Assembly (NCBI GenBank): GCA_964419935.1
Contig: CAYQQJ010000003.1
Span: forward strand, 1 to 64,000
Origin: CAYQQJ01 sp964419935
GTDB taxonomy: Bacteria > Pseudomonadota > Gammaproteobacteria > Pseudomonadales > Cellvibrionaceae
Length of the DNA: 64,000 nt
Reading direction: 5' to 3'
The position numbers and the translations under genes were made by a program. Below the pieces are notes generated by a model. It did not search any database and was not told the DNA's origin. It was given only the letters and a program-made list of their open reading frames with translations. Shown piece by piece: positions 1 through 8,265 of this stretch. How positions within the stretch are numbered: the first letter of the stretch is position 1; the number at the start of each line of letters is the position of its first letter.

Positions 1-206
1 GCTCTACCTTCCGCCATCCATGGCGGTCGCCTGCCGCGAGGGTTTCAAAAGATCTTTCCCTGATGACAAACTCTTACTTTGCACTCGATTAAGGGCAGTG
101 TCTTCGATAAAAACGTTACCCGTAGGTCGGCTTAGATGCGAGTACTGCAAGTGTCGTGACCCAACGATCAAGATTGCCAGGTTAATAGACAAAGAGGTGT
201 GTCGGC
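1..206. other. Window edge, no recognisable gene
   Basis: No family could be recognised on either strand between the window edge and the recO stop. In many gammaproteobacteria pdxJ directly follows recO, but the expected PdxJ opening (an IDHVATLR-like motif) is not seen on the minus strand here. Bases 11-28 hold a short palindrome (CCGCCATCCATGGCGG type). Confidence 0.4.
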
Positions 207-947
207 TCAGCGATTACTCACAGGCGCAAACAGCTCACGGCTTCTCAAGGGCTTATCGCCGAGTAGTGGGGCAAGGGCCAAGCGGCACAGGTATTTCGCT
301 GCAGTGCGCACGTTCGGCGTCAGAAATTGCCGCTGATCTATGGCCGTAATCAGCTCGCCGTTGAAAATGCCCCGCCGTGCATTTTCGGCAGGAGTTCGCT
401 GTTGCGAATGATCCTGGTGTAAGTCGTCTACCAACCGGAATCCGTTCGCCGCGACATAAGTGTAGTTTTGCTCTGGCGCGATAGCCTCGCCCGTTTGCGT
501 GTCCACATCCATCGGAATACCGTAGCCCAGGGCCGTCAACAGATCCAGCTCGAAGCCGCGCAGGACCGGTTCAATATCTGCGGTAGCGGTAAGCTCAAGT
601 AATGCTCGATGATACCCATGGAAAATTTCGGGATGGGGGTCCGCCACGGCCAGCACCCGCAGCAGGAGTTCATTCAAATACATTCCGCAGTAAAGGCCGG
701 TTCCGCTCAGAGCGATAGCCGGCCCATTGGCTTCCGTTGCCACCAAAGTCTTCAAGTCACTCTTGCCTTGCCAGCTGGCAAGCAGCGGCTGAAACGGGCG
801 CAAAAACCCGAATCTGCCACCCTTTTTACTACTGCGGGCGACGCAGCTGATGCGGCCAAAGGTGGGACAAAACAGCTCGGCCAGCACACGGGAATCCGTA
901 AAGTTTCGCGTGTGCAGAACAAATACCGATTCCAGATCAACGCGCAC
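207..947 (-). CDS. recO: DNA repair protein RecO
   Basis: RecO acts with RecR to load RecA onto SSB-coated single-stranded gaps in the RecF recombinational repair pathway, in the cytoplasm. The 246-residue product has the usual family length. An N-terminal OB-fold (about residues 1-80) is followed by the helical C-terminal domain. Scattered cysteines are present, but there is no complete CxxC...CxxC zinc cluster, as in several enterobacterial RecO proteins. The start is GTG at 947. The era stop lies 11 bp upstream, so recO is the last gene of an rnc-era-recO operon, the usual gammaproteobacterial order. Identity rests on overall resemblance plus this context. Confidence 0.93.
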   Translation of the reverse strand: MRVDLESVFVLHTRNFTDSRVLAELFCPTFGRISCVARSSKKGGRFGFLRPFQPLLASWQGKSDLKTLVATEANGPAIALSGTGLYCGMYLNELLLRVLAVADPHPEIFHGYHRALLELTATADIEPVLRGFELDLLTALGYGIPMDVDTQTGEAIAPEQNYTYVAANGFRLVDDLHQDHSQQRTPAENARRGIFNGELITAIDQRQFLTPNVRTAAKYLCRLALAPLLGDKPLRSRELFAPVSNR

Positions 948-958
948 CGAGGAAGATC

Positions 959-1873
959 TCAGCCTTTATCGCTACCGTTGTCGTGGTAACCCAGGCTACG
1001 CAGGGCGCGTTCGTCGTCAGACCAGCCCGACTTAACTTTGACCCACAGGTTCAACATAACTTTGCTGTCGAACATGGTTTCCATATCGACACGGGCTTGC
1101 TGACCAATTGATTTTATTCGCGCGCCCTTATCACCAATCAGAATGCGTTTCTGTCCGTCGCGCTCAACCAGAATCACCGCACTGATGTGCAGCACATTGC
1201 CCTCCTGTTTGAACTCTTCGATTTCCACCGTCATCTGATACGGCAGCTCAGCGCCAAGCTGGCGGGTGATCTTCTCGCGCACCATTTCCGCCGCCATGAA
1301 ACGCGAACTGCGATCGGTAATCTGGTCCTCCGGAAACAGATGTTCGCCTTCGGGCATGCGCTTGTTGATCTCGGCTTCCAGTGCGTCCAGATTGTGCCCG
1401 CGCAGCGCGGAGATGGGAATAATCTCCGCGGGTTTGATTTTCTCGTTAAGCTTCTGCAACTGCGGCATCAGTTGGGTCTTGTCCTCCAACTGGTCGACCT
1501 TGTTAATGGCAACGATTATCGGTGCCTTGGTATCAACCAGGCGCTCCAGAATCCATTCATCCTCGTCCGTCCAGTGAATTTTGTCGATGACGAAGACGAT
1601 CAGGTCCACATCTTTGGTTGCCGCGTGGGCGGCGCGGTTCATGTAGCGATTGATTGCCTTGTCCTGCCCGCGATGCAACCCGGGCGTATCCACGAACATC
1701 ATTTGCACCGGCCCCTCGGTCTTGATACCCAGAACGTTGTGGCGGGTGGTTTGTGGCTTGCGGGAAGTAATGCTGATTTTCTGCTCCAGGATGTGATTCA
1801 AGAGCGTGGACTTGCCCACATTGGGTCGCCCAACAATAGCGATGTAGCCAGCCCGGGATTTGCTTTCTTGCAT
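959..1873 (-). CDS. era: GTPase Era
   Basis: Era is an essential Ras-like GTPase with a KH domain that binds the 3' end of 16S rRNA during 30S maturation. The product is 304 residues. Visible motifs are G1 GRPNVGKST (15-23), G3 DTPG (62-65), G4 NKVD (124-127), and a C-terminal KH domain around the ILIGDKGARIKSIG stretch. The reading frame stays open upstream to 1972, but that extension overlaps rnc and has no family match. I therefore place the start at ATG 1873, where the conserved protein begins, preceded by an AGGTAAG-like ribosome site. rnc ends 43 bp upstream, so the two are co-transcribed. Confidence 0.96.
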   Translation of the reverse strand: MQESKSRAGYIAIVGRPNVGKSTLLNHILEQKISITSRKPQTTRHNVLGIKTEGPVQMMFVDTPGLHRGQDKAINRYMNRAAHAATKDVDLIVFVIDKIHWTDEDEWILERLVDTKAPIIVAINKVDQLEDKTQLMPQLQKLNEKIKPAEIIPISALRGHNLDALEAEINKRMPEGEHLFPEDQITDRSSRFMAAEMVREKITRQLGAELPYQMTVEIEEFKQEGNVLHISAVILVERDGQKRILIGDKGARIKSIGQQARVDMETMFDSKVMLNLWVKVKSGWSDDERALRSLGYHDNGSDKG

Positions 1874-1916
1874 GGTGTTCTTACCTGATCCTGAAGGGAA
1901 ATTTGGAATGCCGTGA

Positions 1917-2597
1917 TCAATCGACCTGGAGGTGTAGGAGCATTTTTTCTGCAGACAGCTTTTCCGCTGCACGCCGACTGCTGCCTGCTGCGGTTGTCCT
2001 GGTTTTACTCAGTACGACAGAACAGCTTACTGTGAATTCCTGCGCGTGGGCTTCGCCGCTGATACTGATGACCTTATAGGTCGGCAAAGGTTTGCCCCGG
2101 GACTGCAGGAATTCCTGCAGCTGGGTTTTCGGGTCCTTGCCGGTTTTGGTCAATGACACTTGCTCCAGGCGTTCTTCATACAACGCCTGAATTTCCGCAC
2201 GGGCGGCCTCCATGCCGGCATCCAGGAATATTGCACCAATAATCGCTTCGACTGCGTCGGCCAATATTGAATCCCTGCGAAAGCCACCGCTTTTCAGTTC
2301 GCCCTCCCCCAGGCGCAGGTTTTCACCCAGGTCCAGTTCCCGCGCAATGACGGCCAGCGTTTCACCTTTGACCAATGCCGCACGCAAACGGCTGAGATCG
2401 CCCTCGGGCGCGCTGGCGAATTTGTGAAACAGGCTTTCGGCAATACAGAAATTGAGAATGGAGTCGCCCAAAAACTCGAGACGCTCGTTGTTCTGAGCAC
2501 CGCAGCTGCGGTGAGTCAAGGCCATCTCCAGAAGCTGGGGATTGTTGAATTGGTGTTTCAGTCGGCGGCATAGCCGATCAAGATCTAACGGATTCAC
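1917..2597 (-). CDS. rnc: Ribonuclease III
   Basis: RNase III is the double-strand-specific endonuclease that processes rRNA precursors and many mRNAs. The product has 226 residues, the normal size. The catalytic signature ERLEFLGDSIL occupies about residues 38-48, with acidic residues E41 and D45, and a second acidic patch follows in DAVEAIIGAIF. A C-terminal double-stranded RNA-binding domain covers about residues 155-225. The start is GTG at 2597, with GGAG five bases upstream. An ATG two codons away is out of frame. It is the first gene of the rnc-era-recO group and follows the DUF4845 gene by 88 bp. Confidence 0.96.
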   Translation of the reverse strand: MNPLDLDRLCRRLKHQFNNPQLLEMALTHRSCGAQNNERLEFLGDSILNFCIAESLFHKFASAPEGDLSRLRAALVKGETLAVIARELDLGENLRLGEGELKSGGFRRDSILADAVEAIIGAIFLDAGMEAARAEIQALYEERLEQVSLTKTGKDPKTQLQEFLQSRGKPLPTYKVISISGEAHAQEFTVSCSVVLSKTRTTAAGSSRRAAEKLSAEKMLLHLQVD

Positions 2598-2685
2598 TCA
2601 TACTCCTGAAGTATCGGCAGCTTTGACGGCGACATTAACCAGTCCGTCGCCACATAGCCGCGATACACGGCTAACCTGCATTAGG

Positions 2686-3102
2686 TCAGGGTGTGGCTGG
2701 TGTGGAAGGAGCGCTGCAACACGCCTGCGGCCTGGAGGAGTCCAGCACGTTGTTGAACGTCATGACCACTGATACATTGGCGAACAGCGGAACCCGAACT
2801 TCATAGTTTACCTTGACCAGTGTCTTGTCCCGCTGACGATCAACATCGAGGCTCTTTGCTGCGTCACCTCGCACGTTGTTGATAGTGTAAAATTTGTTCA
2901 GCTTCTGGCGGATTTCCCCTTTGGTCATTTCCTGTACGCTGACGGGGTCATCCGCCAAACTGCGCAATGCAGTTTTAACGAGCTGATTTTCGTTATACGC
3001 AGGCACCATTTTGAACGCACAGGTCGCAAAAAACACAACCACACAGATGACACAAAGCCAACCGATAGCGCCCAGGCCACGCTGAAGTTTCAGACTGCGC
3101 AT
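2686..3102 (-). CDS. DUF4845 family membrane protein
   Basis: This 138-residue protein has one N-terminal membrane segment (about residues 12-32) and a small extracytoplasmic domain. It resembles the DUF4845 family, which sits between lepB and rnc in Pseudomonas-like genomes, and it holds that position here. Function is unknown; the location suggests a role linked to signal peptidase or envelope biogenesis, which is inference only. GGAG lies seven bases before the ATG at 3102. The C-terminus after residue 125 is rich in Pro, Ser and Cys and looks less conserved. Confidence 0.85.
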   Translation of the reverse strand: MRSLKLQRGLGAIGWLCVICVVVFFATCAFKMVPAYNENQLVKTALRSLADDPVSVQEMTKGEIRQKLNKFYTINNVRGDAAKSLDVDRQRDKTLVKVNYEVRVPLFANVSVVMTFNNVLDSSRPQACCSAPSTPATP

Positions 3103-3124
3103 ATTCGTTCTCCTGCCTTAGTTA

Positions 3125-3360
3125 TTGTCATTAGCCATTACTGCCCCACAAACTCCGAGGACGTGGATTCGGTATTTGCTGTTGTGACCGTCGCCAGTAT
3201 GGATGCTGGCGCCGAGCCTACATGGACGTATTTACGGCGTGTCACAGCAGTGAATGCCGAATCCATGTCTGCCACAGACCGTTGAGCATAAGAGCTTGGT
3301 TCATAGACTCTTCGAGACATTAGGTAATTAGTTTGTGGAACAGCAGTGGTCATTAGCATT
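3125..3360. repeat. Nested imperfect inverted repeat (MITE/REP-like)
   Basis: This fills the whole gap between lepB and the DUF4845 gene. The inner arms are 3160-3188 and 3241-3269 (29 bp, 24 matching). The outer arms are 3135-3154 and 3330-3349 (20 bp, 16 matching). All nine arm differences are transitions. The centre holds a second small hairpin (GCCAG/CTGGC at 3193-3210) and a GACGTATTTACGGCGT motif of a kind I recall from dispersed extragenic repeats in marine gammaproteobacteria. A 73-codon reading frame inside it follows the palindrome and is not taken as a gene. Confidence 0.75.
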
Positions 3361-3376
3361 TATTCGATAGCACCTG

Positions 3377-4219
3377 TTATTCGATAGCACCAACGCGACC
3401 GAAGCTGGGTATGCTGGTCAAGGATTCCCAGTGCATCCAGATAGCGACAGCTTTGCCAACGATGTTCTTGTCCGGCACCGGACCCCAATCACGACTGTCG
3501 AGGCTGTTGTCACGGTTATCCCCCATCATGAAATAATGCCCTTCGGGCACAACCCATGAGCCGTCCAGTTTCCGCGGTCCCTGATAGGTGGAGATCCGGA
3601 TGATATGCTCCTCTCCGCCAATCGTTTCTTTCCATAATTCGAACCCGGGGTCCGAGGGGCGAGCCGCCACAAATTCACGAGGTACTTCTTTGCCGTTGAT
3701 GGTCAGGGTGTTGTTGACCGAGCGAATGTGGTCGCCGGGAAGTCCGATCACCCGTTTAATATAGTAGATATCCGTCCCCGGCCGGAAGAAAACCATGACG
3801 TCCCCCCTTTCCGGTTGGTTGATATCAATGATCTTGGAGCGGATTATCGGCAACCGGATACCATAGTGGAACTTGTTTACCGCGATGAAATCGCCCACTT
3901 CAAGGGTCGGGACCATGGATTCCGACGGGATCTGAAACGGCTCGATCAGAAACGATCGCAACACAAAAACCAAAAGAAGCACCGGGAAAAAGGATTTCGA
4001 ATATTCCACCAGCAAGGGTTCACGTGTGGCGGCACTCCTTGCTGCCAGATAACCCTCGTCCTTTTGCCGGGTCTCGTCATCCAGCTTCGCATAGTCGGCG
4101 TCAACCGCTTCTGTGGCGGCTCGGCGCTTCTTCGCCAGCACCAAAAAATCAAACAACCAAACCACCCCGCTACCGAGAACCAGTAAAAACAGGATAAGAG
4201 GTAAATCAATGGATTCCAT
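3377..4219 (-). CDS. lepB: Signal peptidase I
   Basis: LepB is the inner-membrane serine peptidase that cleaves Sec and Tat signal peptides on the periplasmic side. The product is 280 residues. It has two membrane segments (about 7-28 and 77-93) separated by a charged cytoplasmic loop. The catalytic serine is S101 in the IPSESMVPTL box and the catalytic lysine is K155 in IYYIKRVIGLPGD. The GDNRDNSLDSRDWG box lies near residue 235. The start is ATG at 4219. The gene follows lepA by 61 bp on the same strand, the usual lepA-lepB operon. Confidence 0.96.
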   Translation of the reverse strand: MESIDLPLILFLLVLGSGVVWLFDFLVLAKKRRAATEAVDADYAKLDDETRQKDEGYLAARSAATREPLLVEYSKSFFPVLLLVFVLRSFLIEPFQIPSESMVPTLEVGDFIAVNKFHYGIRLPIIRSKIIDINQPERGDVMVFFRPGTDIYYIKRVIGLPGDHIRSVNNTLTINGKEVPREFVAARPSDPGFELWKETIGGEEHIIRISTYQGPRKLDGSWVVPEGHYFMMGDNRDNSLDSRDWGPVPDKNIVGKAVAIWMHWESLTSIPSFGRVGAIE

Positions 4220-4280
4220 AGGTGCAAATTGCCTTTGAGTTATTGGAGTATCTGCTTATCCGGTTATCGGCTGCGTGCTA

Positions 4281-6080
4281 TCAACTGTCAACTTTCAAGA
4301 CTGCGAGGAATGCTTCCTGGGGAATTTCCACTCGCCCGACCTGCTTCATGCGCTTCTTGCCAGCCTTTTGCTTTTCCAGCAGCTTCTTTTTCCGCGTAAT
4401 ATCGCCACCATAACATTTGGCGGTCACGTTTTTGCGCAGCGCTTTTACCGTGGTTCGTGCTACCACGTTGCCGCCAATTGCGGCCTGGATAGCGACGTCG
4501 AACATTTGCCGCGGTATCAGTTCTTTCATTTTCTCGGTCAGCGCGCGGCCTTTGTGATGGGCTTGGTCACGGTGAACAATCAGCGCCAGAGCATCCACTT
4601 TCTCGCCGTTTATCAGCACGTCCAGTCGCACCAGTTTTGCTGCCTGAAAGCGCGTAAAACTATAGTCGAGAGAGGCGTAGCCACGGCTTGCGGACTTCAA
4701 TCTATCGAAGAAATCCAACACCACCTCATTCATCGGCAGTTCATAAATAACGCTGACCTGGGTGCCGACAAAACGCAAGTCCTTCTGCACGCCGCGCTTT
4801 TCAACGCATAAGGTAATGACCGCACCCAAATACTCCTGCGGCACCAGAATGCTTGCCTCGACGATGGGTTCCCGCATTTCTTCAATCAAACCCAGGTCGG
4901 GCAACTTCGACGGGTTGTCGACATGAATCACTTCGCCATCGGTCTGCAACACTTCAAACACCACTGTCGGTGCCGTCGTAATCAGATCCAGATCGTATTC
5001 CCGCTCCAGTCGTTCCTGGACGATCTCCATGTGCAGCATACCCAGGAAGCCGCAGCGGAACCCGAAGCCCAATGCATCGGAACTTTCCGGCTCATAAAAC
5101 AGCGAGGCATCGTTCAAAATCAGTTTCGACAGTGCGTCGCGGAAATTCTCGTAATCATCCGAGCTGACCGGAAACAGGCCAGCGTATACCTGCGGCTTCA
5201 CCTTCTGAAAACCCGGCAAGGCAGGCGTGTCGGAATTGTTCGCATGAATCAGCGTATCGCCAACCGGTGCACCGAGAATATCCTTGATACCCGCCACCAC
5301 AAAACCCACTTCCCCGGCACGCAATACACCGGTCTGCAGGATTTTGGGCGTAAAGACTCCGACGTTATCGACTACATGAGCCTTGCCAATGGACTTTGAG
5401 ATAATCTTGTCCTTGACCTTCAAGGTGCCCTGCTTCACTCGCACCAGCGAGACAACACCCAGATAATTGTCGAACCAGGAGTCAATGATAAGGGCCTGCA
5501 GGGGTGCATCCACATCACCTTCCGGCGGTGGCACCAGGCGCACCAAAGTCTCCAGTACATCCTCGATTCCCATACCTGACTTTGCACTGCATTGCACCGC
5601 ATCGGTGGCGTCGATGCCAATAATGTCCTCGATCTCGGTGCTGACGCGCTCCGGTTCTGCTTGAGGCAGGTCCATTTTATTGAGAACCGGAATCACCTCC
5701 AGCCCCTGCTCTATCGCCGTATAACAGTTGGCCACGGACTGAGCCTCCACGCCTTGGGCGGCATCCACCACCAACAGGGCACCTTCGCAGGCAAACAGGG
5801 AGCGGGAGACTTCATAGGAGAAGTCCACGTGCCCCGGCGTATCAATGAAGTTTAGCTGGTATGTTTTACCGTCCCGGGCGGGGTACTTGAGCGTGACGCT
5901 TTGGGCTTTGATGGTAATGCCCCGTTCGCGCTCCAGGTCCATGGAATCCAGCACCTGCTCTGCCATCTCGCGATCCGTGAGGCCGCCGCAGTGACGAATG
6001 AAACGGTCGGCTATGGTCGATTTGCCGTGGTCAATGTGGGCGATTATCGAAAAGTTGCGAATATGGCTTAAGTCAGTCAC
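4281..6080 (-). CDS. lepA: Elongation factor 4 (LepA)
   Basis: LepA/EF4 is a ribosome-associated translational GTPase implicated in back-translocation and in initiation or 30S biogenesis. Its 599 residues match the family length. The P-loop AHIDHGKST lies at 14-22, with DTPGHVDFSYEVSRS and NKMDLP behind it, followed by EF-G-like domains II, III and V and the LepA-specific C-terminal domain, which ends in a lysine-rich stretch (RKKKLLEKQKAGKKRMKQVG). The start is GTG at 6080, giving MTDLSHIRNF, the family N-terminus. It is the first gene of lepA-lepB. Confidence 0.97.
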   Translation of the reverse strand: MTDLSHIRNFSIIAHIDHGKSTIADRFIRHCGGLTDREMAEQVLDSMDLERERGITIKAQSVTLKYPARDGKTYQLNFIDTPGHVDFSYEVSRSLFACEGALLVVDAAQGVEAQSVANCYTAIEQGLEVIPVLNKMDLPQAEPERVSTEIEDIIGIDATDAVQCSAKSGMGIEDVLETLVRLVPPPEGDVDAPLQALIIDSWFDNYLGVVSLVRVKQGTLKVKDKIISKSIGKAHVVDNVGVFTPKILQTGVLRAGEVGFVVAGIKDILGAPVGDTLIHANNSDTPALPGFQKVKPQVYAGLFPVSSDDYENFRDALSKLILNDASLFYEPESSDALGFGFRCGFLGMLHMEIVQERLEREYDLDLITTAPTVVFEVLQTDGEVIHVDNPSKLPDLGLIEEMREPIVEASILVPQEYLGAVITLCVEKRGVQKDLRFVGTQVSVIYELPMNEVVLDFFDRLKSASRGYASLDYSFTRFQAAKLVRLDVLINGEKVDALALIVHRDQAHHKGRALTEKMKELIPRQMFDVAIQAAIGGNVVARTTVKALRKNVTAKCYGGDITRKKKLLEKQKAGKKRMKQVGRVEIPQEAFLAVLKVDS

Positions 6081-6189
6081 AGGGCCCTGCAGGAATGTTG
6101 AGAGTCAAAGGGAGAGTGCGGGTTGGTTTTGCACCCCGTAAAGTGGCGCAAGTCTACCGTATTTATTGAGGCTAAGCCATGTGTGTGAA

Positions 6190-6241
6190 GGCCCTGCCCG
6201 TCTCCGGGGGCGAGTGTGACCGGAGACAGCCGGGCAAGGCC
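6190..6241. repeat. Imperfect hairpin between mucD and lepA
   Basis: GGCCCTGCCCG-TCTCCGG (6190-6207) pairs with CCGGAGACAGCCGGGCAAGGCC (6220-6241) with a 4-base bulge. It lies 15 bases past the mucD stop. There is no T-run on either side, so it may be an RNA-stabilising or Rho-assisted structure, or a degenerate repeat, rather than a canonical terminator. Confidence 0.55.
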
Positions 6242-6255
6242 GAAAGGGTGCGAAA

Positions 6256-7638
6256 CTACTTGTCCAGAGTAATGGAGCGGAAGGTTGGCTGGCCATCCCG
6301 GAAAAACCGGATGGGCAGCAGCTTGTTGGCAGGCAGTCGCTTAACGACCCGTTCGAAATCCCTCACGCCCTCAATTTTTTCGAACCCCAATTGGACAATG
6401 ACATCACCACCACGCAATCCGGTTTCCGCTGCGGGGCTGCCTGTGTCAACCGATTCGACCATGACACCGCCATCCAGTTGCCAGGACTGTCGCAGGCGTG
6501 GATCCACCTCACTCACCACCGCGCCAAGTCGTCCGCCCATTGCCGGCCCCTGACCGCCGGCCACCTGTGATCCTGTATCTGCCCCCGGCAATGAGCCCAA
6601 CTTGATGTCCAGGGTTTTACGCTTACCTTCACGAATCACCACAACCGGTACTTCAGCACCCGGCGCTGTGGCGCCGACAATGTGTGGCAACTCGTTTGAC
6701 GATTCGATTTCCCGCCCATTGAATTCAACGATGACGTCGCCAATCTGCAATCCAGCCCGATCCGCCGGCCCACCGGATTCAAGCTGGGCCACCAGCGCAC
6801 CACCGGTAGATGCCAGGTTGAAGGAGTCCGCCAAGTCCTTGTCGATCGATTGAATGACTACCCCCAGCCACCCCCGATCCACATGGCCTTTTTCCATCAG
6901 TTGTTCAACGACATCCTGCGCAACAGACGCGGGAATGGCGAATGACAGCCCAATAGAACCGCCGGAACGTGTATAAATCTGCGAATTGATGCCGACCACA
7001 TCGCCATTCAAATTGAATAAGGGTCCGCCCGAGTTACCGGGATTGATTGCCACGTCGGTCTGGATAAAAGGCACGTAATCTTCGTTTCGTGCGTTGGGGA
7101 TACTGCGCCCAATGGCACTGACAATTCCCACGCTCGCAGAGTAATCCAGACCAAAAGGCGAACCTATGGCCAATACCCATTCGCCAATTCGCAGGGAGCC
7201 CGGTTCGGAGAATTCCAGGTAAGGCACGTCCTTGGCGTCAACCTTGAGCAGTGCCAGATCCGAGCGCGGATCGACGCCGACGACCTTCGCAACGTACTCG
7301 CGGCGGTCGATCAGGCGCACCAGAATTTCGTCAGCATTTTCCACGACGTGATTGTTGGTCAGCACATAACCGTCTGCAGAGATGAAAAAACCCGAGCCCA
7401 TGGAACGCGCCTCGCGCTCCGGCATTTGCCTGGGCTCAAACAGATGACGAAATATCTCGGGTACCTGATGCCCCGGAGGCAGCTGCATCACGTTAGGGCC
7501 GGGAATTTTCTGCACCGTGTTGATTTTCACAACGGCCGGCGACTTTTCTTCGATTAGATCGGAAAATTCCGGTAGGGCCGCGCAGCTGAACACCGACCAA
7601 AACAGCAGGAAAAAAGCGAGGGAGCTTTTGGCAAACAT
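6256..7638 (-). CDS. mucD: Periplasmic serine protease MucD (DegP/HtrA family)
   Basis: This HtrA-family protease and chaperone degrades misfolded periplasmic proteins. In Pseudomonas, MucD restrains AlgU activity. The 460-residue product begins with a signal peptide (about 1-21). The trypsin-like domain contains H97 (TNNHVVE), D127 (PRSDLAL) and S203 (NPGNSGGPL). Two PDZ domains follow (about 255-345 and 360-455). It lies downstream of rpoE-rseA-rseB-rseC on the same strand, the AlgU-MucA-MucB-MucC-MucD arrangement, so I prefer MucD over DegP or DegQ. A perfect 11-bp hairpin separates it from rseC. Confidence 0.94.
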   Translation of the reverse strand: MFAKSSLAFFLLFWSVFSCAALPEFSDLIEEKSPAVVKINTVQKIPGPNVMQLPPGHQVPEIFRHLFEPRQMPEREARSMGSGFFISADGYVLTNNHVVENADEILVRLIDRREYVAKVVGVDPRSDLALLKVDAKDVPYLEFSEPGSLRIGEWVLAIGSPFGLDYSASVGIVSAIGRSIPNARNEDYVPFIQTDVAINPGNSGGPLFNLNGDVVGINSQIYTRSGGSIGLSFAIPASVAQDVVEQLMEKGHVDRGWLGVVIQSIDKDLADSFNLASTGGALVAQLESGGPADRAGLQIGDVIVEFNGREIESSNELPHIVGATAPGAEVPVVVIREGKRKTLDIKLGSLPGADTGSQVAGGQGPAMGGRLGAVVSEVDPRLRQSWQLDGGVMVESVDTGSPAAETGLRGGDVIVQLGFEKIEGVRDFERVVKRLPANKLLPIRFFRDGQPTFRSITLDK

Positions 7639-7699
7639 CGATCCACCTCTGGTTTTTAACAGAATGTTGAAAGGTTTGATGTCTCAATTACAACCCGAG

Positions 7700-7726
7700 A
7701 GCTTCAGCCCGTGATGGGCTGAAGCT
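7700..7726. repeat. Perfect 11-bp hairpin upstream of mucD
   Basis: AGCTTCAGCCC (7700-7710) and its exact complement (7716-7726) flank a 5-base loop in the gap between rseC and mucD. No T-run follows on the minus strand, so it is a candidate attenuator or mRNA-stability structure within the operon rather than a clear terminator. Confidence 0.55.
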
Positions 7727-7770
7727 GTTCGGCGAAGCTCAAATTGATGCATCGGAAGCAATAGTTGTTA

Positions 7771-8265
7771 TCAAGAATCCGCAAGCGTGAGGCTCTGCGG
7801 CGCGACCTGCACGACGTCCGAATCAGCATTCGACAAGGCCACCACAACCGGCTGAAAACGCGGGTCGCCCACATGGCGACGGGAAAACCAGCGCACTCCA
7901 AGGGTGGCGGCGGTCAGGCCAATGGCTGTCGATGCGGCGACGCCGGCTTCAGGCAAGCTCAGGATATTCCCGATTATTGCTCCGACCACCAGGCCGAGCA
8001 AGGGCAGACAGTACACCATCAGGGACCCGCGCAAGACCGCGCTTTCATGAATCCCGATGGTGATCAAATCACCTTCACGGCATTTATCCGAAGCGTGACC
8101 ATTCCACGCCGCCTGGATATAACTGCGATGCCCATCGGCCTTCACCAAAAGGCTCTGCCCACACCCCTTGCGTGCAGCACATCGGCCGCAGGCACTTTGG
8201 TTGGCGGTCTCCACCCATACGCCATTGGTTTCAATGGCGACTACTTTCCCGGTTTCAGTGATCAC
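7771..8265 (-). CDS. rseC: SoxR-reducing / sigma-E regulatory protein RseC
   Basis: This is a 164-residue RseC/MucC-family inner-membrane protein. In E. coli RseC it modulates sigma-E and takes part in keeping SoxR reduced. Cysteines C26, C29 and C35 form the conserved cysteine cluster in the N-terminal soluble part. Two membrane segments lie at about 79-98 and 102-122. The start is the GTG of a GTGA overlap with the rseB stop (8262-8265), indicating translational coupling. Its place between rseB and mucD supports the call. Confidence 0.9.
   Translation of the reverse strand: MITETGKVVAIETNGVWVETANQSACGRCAARKGCGQSLLVKADGHRSYIQAAWNGHASDKCREGDLITIGIHESAVLRGSLMVYCLPLLGLVVGAIIGNILSLPEAGVAASTAIGLTAATLGVRWFSRRHVGDPRFQPVVVALSNADSDVVQVAPQSLTLADS

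Noticed and set aside
1187..1888. Long open frame antisense to era
   Set aside because: Era's motifs prove the minus-strand gene; this frame has no recognisable features.
3138..3359. 73-codon frame in the lepB-DUF4845 gap
   Set aside because: It runs through the palindrome, has no family match and mirrors the inverted repeat.
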